From NCBI RefSeq assembly GCF_001441165.1, contig NZ_CP013126.1, positions 2,075,551 to 2,139,550 on the forward strand: a DNA stretch of 64,000 nt. Reading direction: 5' to 3'. Under the pieces are notes generated by a model, which did not search any database, had not been told where the DNA came from, and saw only the letters and a program-made list of their open reading frames with translations. Positions within the stretch are counted from its first letter, which is position 1, and the number at the start of each line of letters is the position of its first letter. This document shows positions 59,386 to 64,000 of the stretch, one piece after another. The DNA comes from Acidipropionibacterium acidipropionici (GTDB lineage: Bacteria; Actinomycetota; Actinomycetes; Propionibacteriales; Propionibacteriaceae). The position numbers and the translations under genes were made by a program.

Positions 59386-61233
59386 ATGTGTGGAATTGTC
59401 GGTTATTGCGGCCACCAGCAGGCCGAGCATGTCATCATCGAGGGTCTGCGGCGCCTTGAGTACCGCGGCTACGACTCCGCGGGTCTGGCCGTCGTGGCCG
59501 ACGGATCCCTTCACTGGGCCAAGAAGTCGGGCAAACTCGCCAACCTCGTCTCCGAACTGGAGAGCCATCGGTTGCCCGAGTCGACCCAGGGCATCGGACA
59601 CACCCGGTGGGCCACCCACGGTGCGCCCACCGATGCCAATGCCCATCCCCATCTGTCCGCCGACGGCAAGGTCGCCGTCGTCCACAACGGCATCATCGAG
59701 AACTTCGCCACCCTCAAGGCCGAGCTCATCGCCGAGGGCGTCACCTTCGTCTCCGACACCGACACCGAGGTGGCCGCCCACCTGATCGGCCGCGAGACCG
59801 CGAAGGGCGCGGGCCTGGCCGAGGCGATGGGGCGGGTCGCGTCCCGCCTCGCCGGAGCCTTCACCCTCGTCGCGGTGAGCGCCGATGAGCCCGACGTCGT
59901 CGTCGCGGCGCGGCGGAACTCGCCGCTGGTCGTCGGACTGGGCGAGGGCGAGAACTTCCTCGCCTCCGACGTCGCCGCCTTCATCGAGCACACCCGCGAC
60001 GCCTTGGAGCTGGGACAGGACCAGGTGGTCACCATCACCCCCGAAAGCGTCACCGTCACCGATTTCGAGGGCAGGCCCTCGGAGGCGCGTCCCTACCACG
60101 TCGACTGGGATCTGTCGGCCGCCGAGAAGCAGGGCCACGACTGGTTCATGCGCAAGGAGATCTTCGAGCAGCCCAAGGCTGTCGCCGACACCCTGCTGGG
60201 CCGCTGGTCGGACCGCGGGGAGCTGGTGCTCGACGAGCTGCGCATCTCCCCGGAGGAGCTGCGCCGCATCAACAAGATCGTCATCGTGGCCTGCGGCTCC
60301 TCCTTCTACGCCGGCATGGTGGCCAAGTACGCCATCGAGCACTGGACCCGGGTGGCCTGCGAGGTGGAGCTGGCCAGTGAGTTCCGCTACCGCGACCCGA
60401 TCATCGACCCGATGACCCTGGTGGTCACCATCTCCCAGTCCGGCGAGACGGCAGACACCCTGATGGCCATCCGTCACGCCCGCGAGCAGCAGGCCCGGGT
60501 CATCGCCATCTGCAACACCAACGGCGCCACCATCCCCCGCGAGTCCGATGCGGTGATCTACACCCACGCCGGTCCCGAGATCGGCGTGGCCTCCACCAAG
60601 GGATTCCTCACCCAGGTGGTCGCCTGCTACCTGCTCGGGCTCTACCTGGCCCAGGTCCGCGGGATGAAGTACGGCGACGAGGTGCATGCCATCGTCGACG
60701 AGCTCAACTCGATGCCCGACAAGATCCAGGCCGTTCTCGACGGCATCGAGCCGGTCTACAAGCTGGCCCGGAAGATGGCGATGAGCGAGGACGCGGTCTT
60801 CTTCCTCGGCCGTCACGTCGGATACCCGGTGGCTCTGGAGGGGGCGCTGAAGCTCAAGGAGATCGCCTACCTGCATGCCGAGGGGTTCGCCGCCGGCGAG
60901 CTCAAGCACGGCCCGATCGCCGTGATCGAGCAGGACACCCCGGTCTTCGTGGTGGTGCCGCCGGAGGGGCGCGACCAGCTTCACGACAAGGTGGTCTCCA
61001 ATATCGAGGAGATCCGCGCCCGCGGTGCCCGCACCATCGTGCTCGCAGAGGAGGGGGATGCGGCCGCCGAGAGCTTCGCCGACATGGTGATCCCGCTGCC
61101 GAAGTGCTCCACCCTGCTGCAGCCGCTGGTGGCCGCCGTGCCGCTCCAGGCCTTCGCCTGCGAGCTGGCGACCGCCAAGGGACACGATGTGGATCAGCCC
61201 CGCAACCTGGCCAAGTCGGTCACTGTGGAGTGA
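59386..61233 (+). CDS. glmS: Glutamine--fructose-6-phosphate aminotransferase (isomerising)
   Basis: Makes glucosamine-6-phosphate from fructose-6-phosphate and glutamine, the first committed step to UDP-GlcNAc. The 615 residues have the N-terminal amidotransferase domain with nucleophile Cys2 (MCGIVGYCGHQ) and two SIS sugar-isomerase domains (VACGSSFYAGMVAKY and FFLGRHVGYPVALEGALKLKEI). The C-terminus PRNLAKSVTVE is canonical. Confidence 0.97.
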   Translation: MCGIVGYCGHQQAEHVIIEGLRRLEYRGYDSAGLAVVADGSLHWAKKSGKLANLVSELESHRLPESTQGIGHTRWATHGAPTDANAHPHLSADGKVAVVHNGIIENFATLKAELIAEGVTFVSDTDTEVAAHLIGRETAKGAGLAEAMGRVASRLAGAFTLVAVSADEPDVVVAARRNSPLVVGLGEGENFLASDVAAFIEHTRDALELGQDQVVTITPESVTVTDFEGRPSEARPYHVDWDLSAAEKQGHDWFMRKEIFEQPKAVADTLLGRWSDRGELVLDELRISPEELRRINKIVIVACGSSFYAGMVAKYAIEHWTRVACEVELASEFRYRDPIIDPMTLVVTISQSGETADTLMAIRHAREQQARVIAICNTNGATIPRESDAVIYTHAGPEIGVASTKGFLTQVVACYLLGLYLAQVRGMKYGDEVHAIVDELNSMPDKIQAVLDGIEPVYKLARKMAMSEDAVFFLGRHVGYPVALEGALKLKEIAYLHAEGFAAGELKHGPIAVIEQDTPVFVVVPPEGRDQLHDKVVSNIEEIRARGARTIVLAEEGDAAAESFADMVIPLPKCSTLLQPLVAAVPLQAFACELATAKGHDVDQPRNLAKSVTVE

Positions 61234-61242
61234 GCTGTCCTG

Positions 61243-61302
61243 GCTGATCGGAACCGATCAGCACCGTGGGGCCCGTCGATCCTGATCCGGATCGGCGGGC
61301 CC
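61243..61302 (+). terminator. Two hairpins after glmS
   Basis: A 9-bp palindrome (61243-61251 with 61254-61262) is followed by a 14-bp stem with one T-G wobble (61269-61282 with 61289-61302) and TCGTGTTC. The second is the likely terminator. Confidence 0.75.
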
Positions 61303-61322
61303 TCGTGTTCGCACTGTCGTGT

Positions 61323-61394
61323 TCCCAATGTGGCGCGAGATGGCGGTTCCGGCCCGGTTCGGGGCTCGGGCGCCGCTGTGCGCCACATTGGGGT
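61323..61394. repeat. Family B inverted-end element, copy B5
   Basis: The ends are TCCCAATGTGGCG and CGCCACATTGGGG, 72 bp in total. It ends 44 bp before the acpS start. Confidence 0.88.
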
Positions 61395-61437
61395 CAGGGC
61401 AGTGGGCAGTGGGGGGCGGGGCTGGCAGGATGGCGGT

Positions 61438-61791
61438 GTGATCGTGGGAGTCGGTGTGGATGTCTGTGACGTGGGGCGGTGGCAGGCCGCGGTGGCCCGC
61501 CATCCTGGTATCGCGACCCGCGTGCTCACCCCGGCCGAGGCCGCCCGGAGACCGGAGTCGCAGGCCGCACGGTTCGCCGCCAAAGAGGCCCTGGTGAAGG
61601 CTCTGGGTGGTTCGGAGGGCCTTCGCTGGCACGATGCGGAGGTGGTCAGCGACGAGAGCGGGGCCCCATCGTTCCTGCTGCGCGGCACGGCGGCCGAAGC
61701 GGCACGGAACCGGGGGATCGACCGGATCCATCTCTCGATCAGCCACGACGGCGGCATGGCGGTCGCCTTCGTGGTCGCCGAAGGCTCCTGA
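61438..61791 (+). CDS. acpS: Holo-[acyl-carrier-protein] synthase
   Basis: Transfers 4'-phosphopantetheine from CoA to acyl carrier protein. The 117 residues have the magnesium ligands Asp8 (VGVDVCDVGRW) and Glu in FAAKEALVKALG. GTG 61438 is chosen with AGGA 7 bp upstream. It links with coaA to CoA/ACP maturation. Family B elements lie on both sides. Confidence 0.94.
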   Translation: MIVGVGVDVCDVGRWQAAVARHPGIATRVLTPAEAARRPESQAARFAAKEALVKALGGSEGLRWHDAEVVSDESGAPSFLLRGTAAEAARNRGIDRIHLSISHDGGMAVAFVVAEGS

Positions 61792-61840
61792 CCGCAGCGG
61801 GTCGCTCTCCGTCACAGGCCTCAGCCCTGGATGTGGCGGT

Positions 61841-61911
61841 TCCCAATGTGGCACGAACCGGCAGCGGGCCGGGCCGAGGGGGCCCGCCCGCCGCTGAGCG
61901 CCACATTGGGA
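61841..61911. repeat. Family B inverted-end element, copy B6
   Basis: The ends are TCCCAATGTGGCA and CGCCACATTGGGA, 71 bp in total. It starts 49 bp after the acpS stop. Confidence 0.85.
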
Positions 61912-62023
61912 ACTGGGGTGGCCCCGGACACGGGGGTGCCATCCGTCCCGGCCGGTCCGGGCGCTCAGCATAGGGTGGAGTGCACAGGCGCCCGCCCCGA
62001 CCGAGCTCGAACCGAGGAGACCG

Positions 62024-63412
62024 ATGACCACTGTCTGCACCGCCGACCAGATGCGCGCAGCCGAGCAGACCTGGTTCGACGCGCATCCCGGCAAGGACCT
62101 CATGGCGGTCGCAGCCCATGCTGTGGCCGTCGAGGTCGAACAGATGCTCGGCGCCCACGAGGGCAGGCGGGTACTGATCCTGGTGGGCGGCGGAGACAAC
62201 GGCGGGGACGGCCTCTACGCGGCCACCGAACTCGCCTCGTCGGGGCATTCGGTCGAGCTCCTCTCGGTGCTCGGCATCCCCCACGCCGAGGGGTGGCGGG
62301 CCGCCCTGGCGGCCGGGTGCCGTCAGGTCACCCCCACCGACGTCCTCCATCAGCGCTACGACCTGGCCGTCGACTCCGTGCTGGGTATCGGCGGCCGGCC
62401 GGGCATCCCCAGGGTCCTCATGCGCACCGACGAATGGCTGGTGAAGTCCGGCACGCCCGTCCTCGCGGTCGACCTGCCCTCGGGCCTGGTCGCCGACTCG
62501 GGGGAGGTGACCACCGCCGTCCACGCCGCGGTCACCATCACCTTCGCATCCCGGAAGTGGTGTCACGTCGCCCACCCGGCGGCCCGCCGCTGCGGCGACG
62601 TGGTGGTCGCCGATATCGGCGTGGACGTGCTCGACGCCGATGACCTGGTGACCCGGGAGGATCTGGCCCATCTGTGGCCGGTCCCCGGACCCCGCTCCGA
62701 CAAGTACTCCCGCGGGGTCGTCGGGCTGGACACCGGATCGGCGCAGTACTCGGGAGCGGGCGTGCTCGGGGCGCTCGGTGCGCTTCGCACCGGGCCGGGA
62801 ATGGTCCGGTGCGCCGGCCCCGACAACGTCGGGGACAGGGTCATCGCCCGGGCCCCGAGCGTCGTGGTGGGGGAGGGCCGGGTCCAGGCATGGGTGGTCG
62901 GATCGGGATGGGGATCGGCCCCCGGCAATGCGGCCCGGCTCGACCGACGTCTGGCCGACGGCGTCCCGGTGGTCGTCGACGCCGACGCACTGGCGGTGCT
63001 GCCGCGCCGGATACCGGGCAACTGCCTTCTCACACCGCACGCAGGAGAGCTGGCCCGGATGCTCGGCGTCGACCGGTCCGAGGTGGAGGCCGATCCGCGC
63101 GGTCACTGTCTGGCCGGGGCCAGAATGTTCGCCGCGACGGTGCTGCTCAAGGGATCGATCCAATGGGTCGCGACGCCCTCGGGGGACGTGGTGGCCGCCC
63201 TTCCGGGCCCGGCATGGACCGGCCAGGCCGGATCCGGCGACGTCCTGGCGGGCATGTGCGGCACTCTGCTCGCGACGGGCATGGAGGCCCGCGACGCCGC
63301 GGTGTGCGCCGCCAGCCTCCAGGCGCTGACCGCCACCCTCAATCCCGGGCCCTGGTCTCCCGATCAGCTCGCCAACAGGTTCCCCTCGACCATCGCCGAA
63401 CTGCTCGGCTGA
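62024..63412 (+). CDS. nnr: Bifunctional NAD(P)H-hydrate epimerase/dehydratase
   Basis: Repairs hydrated NAD(P)H. The 462 residues fuse an N-terminal YjeF_N epimerase (LILVGGGDNGGDGLYAATEL and VLAVDLPSGLVAD) with a C-terminal ADP-dependent dehydratase (PVVVDADALAVL, LLTPHAGELARML, and the GSGDVLAGMCG anion hole). Adjacent acpS and glmS match the usual actinobacterial order. Confidence 0.94.
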   Translation: MTTVCTADQMRAAEQTWFDAHPGKDLMAVAAHAVAVEVEQMLGAHEGRRVLILVGGGDNGGDGLYAATELASSGHSVELLSVLGIPHAEGWRAALAAGCRQVTPTDVLHQRYDLAVDSVLGIGGRPGIPRVLMRTDEWLVKSGTPVLAVDLPSGLVADSGEVTTAVHAAVTITFASRKWCHVAHPAARRCGDVVVADIGVDVLDADDLVTREDLAHLWPVPGPRSDKYSRGVVGLDTGSAQYSGAGVLGALGALRTGPGMVRCAGPDNVGDRVIARAPSVVVGEGRVQAWVVGSGWGSAPGNAARLDRRLADGVPVVVDADALAVLPRRIPGNCLLTPHAGELARMLGVDRSEVEADPRGHCLAGARMFAATVLLKGSIQWVATPSGDVVAALPGPAWTGQAGSGDVLAGMCGTLLATGMEARDAAVCAASLQALTATLNPGPWSPDQLANRFPSTIAELLG

Positions 63413-63450
63413 CGCCGGGAAAGGCCGGTGAGAGGGAGGGCGCGGCCGCC

Positions 63451-64000
63451 TCAGGCCGGCTGCTGGGACCCGGTCGCCGGCGCTCCCGCCCCGACGCCGC
63501 CGACCCGCACGGCCTCCCGGTAATGCTCGACCAGCTCTCCGCAGAGCTGGTCCCAGGTGCGGTCCTCGATCGAGGCCCGTGCCGCCCGGCCCATCGCCGC
63601 CCGCTTGTACGGGTCTCCCACCAGATCCTCGACGTGGCCGCGGAACTCGTCCATGTCTCCCGGCTCGTAGAGCCAACCCGTCCGCGACGGATCGATGAGG
63701 TCGATGGGCCCCCCGCGTCGCGGGCTGATCACCGGCAGCCCGCTCGCCTTGGCCTCCTGGACCGCCTGGCAGAAGGTCTCCAGCTCCCCGGTGGAGCAGA
63801 ACACGTCCATCGACGCCAGAGCCCGGGGCAGGTCCTCGCCGGTCAGGCCGCCGGTGAACACCGCCTCGGGGATCTCCCTCTCCAGATCCGCGCGGTCCGG
63901 GCCGTGGCCCACGATGACGATCCTCGTTCCGGGAATTCCGCGCAGGGCGACCATGTCACGGACCCTCTTCTCGGTGGCCAGCCTCCCCATATAGCCGATG
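63451..64000 (-). CDS. Glycosyltransferase family 4, N-terminus beyond the window
   Basis: The C-terminal donor domain of a GT-B glycosyltransferase. The reading runs off the right edge; residues at the edge read IGYMGRLATEKRV, an internal family motif, so the start is outside. It then shows RIVIVGHGPDRADLEREIPE, FTGGLTGEDLPRALASMDVFCSTGELETFCQAVQEAKASGLPVI, the EX7E-type region. This is similar to mannosyl- or phosphatidylinositol-mannoside-type enzymes, but the substrate is not assigned. Confidence 0.85.
   Translation of the reverse strand, partial: IGYMGRLATEKRVRDMVALRGIPGTRIVIVGHGPDRADLEREIPEAVFTGGLTGEDLPRALASMDVFCSTGELETFCQAVQEAKASGLPVISPRRGGPIDLIDPSRTGWLYEPGDMDEFRGHVEDLVGDPYKRAAMGRAARASIEDRTWDQLCGELVEHYREAVRVGGVGAGAPATGSQQPA

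Overview
This window is chromosomal DNA from a high-GC actinobacterium. GTG starts are frequent, several genes look leaderless, a zinc-type S14 (rpsZ) is present, S5, S9, L17 and L22 are extended, and the gene order is actinobacterial. Together with a cobalamin riboswitch and an Fe/Mn superoxide dismutase this points to the Propionibacteriaceae (Acidipropionibacterium/Propionibacterium relatives). The family-level placement is inference; no database was searched.

The backbone is the S10-spc-alpha ribosomal superoperon, here split into blocks by inserted cassettes: gltX (135-1616); S10 block rpsJ to rpsQ (2364-7957); a LacI-controlled sugar cassette (GH2 glycosidase, LacI regulator, lipoprotein binding protein, two permeases) plus a UvrA2-like ATPase (8294-17598); spc block rplN to rplO (17879-22304); an oligopeptide ABC importer (22629-28608) and a PH-domain membrane protein (28842-29441); secY-adk-map (29589-32319); a DUF559 and a DUF1707 gene (32698-33997); infA-rpmJ-rpsM-rpsK-rpsD-rpoA-rplQ (34192-38489); an accessory stretch (38720-52481) with a glycosyltransferase, amidotransferase, superoxide dismutase, a riboswitch-controlled ECF vitamin transporter, trmB-truA-rsmC-like genes, a MarR/MFS pair and yccF; rplM-rpsI (52860-53853); and a cell-wall/cofactor block with glmM, coaA, glmS, acpS, nnr and a truncated glycosyltransferase (54255-64000).

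The genes form a few functional units. The ribosomal, secretion and transcription genes are translationally coupled by many 1-4 bp overlaps. The sugar cassette appears to be a self-contained regulon: near-identical 18-bp palindromes sit on the promoters of the glycosidase and of the binding-protein operon, with the LacI gene between them. The ECF operon (surface binding protein, T, fused A-A, S) follows a cobalamin-type riboswitch and probably imports cobalamin or a corrinoid. The MFS pump and MarR gene form an operon behind a perfect inverted repeat, but the pump gene carries an in-frame TAG near its 3' end.

The most unusual content is non-coding. Family A is a 65-bp palindromic element present seven times, always exactly 65 bp, always in one orientation, and in clusters separated by exactly 26 bp. 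Family B is a 71-72 bp element with inverted ends CCCAATGTGGCG/CGCCACATTGGG, present six times and bracketing yccF and acpS. Family C is a GC-rich tandem repeat ending in a shared hairpin module, found after gltX and after rpsI. I do not recognise any of the three.
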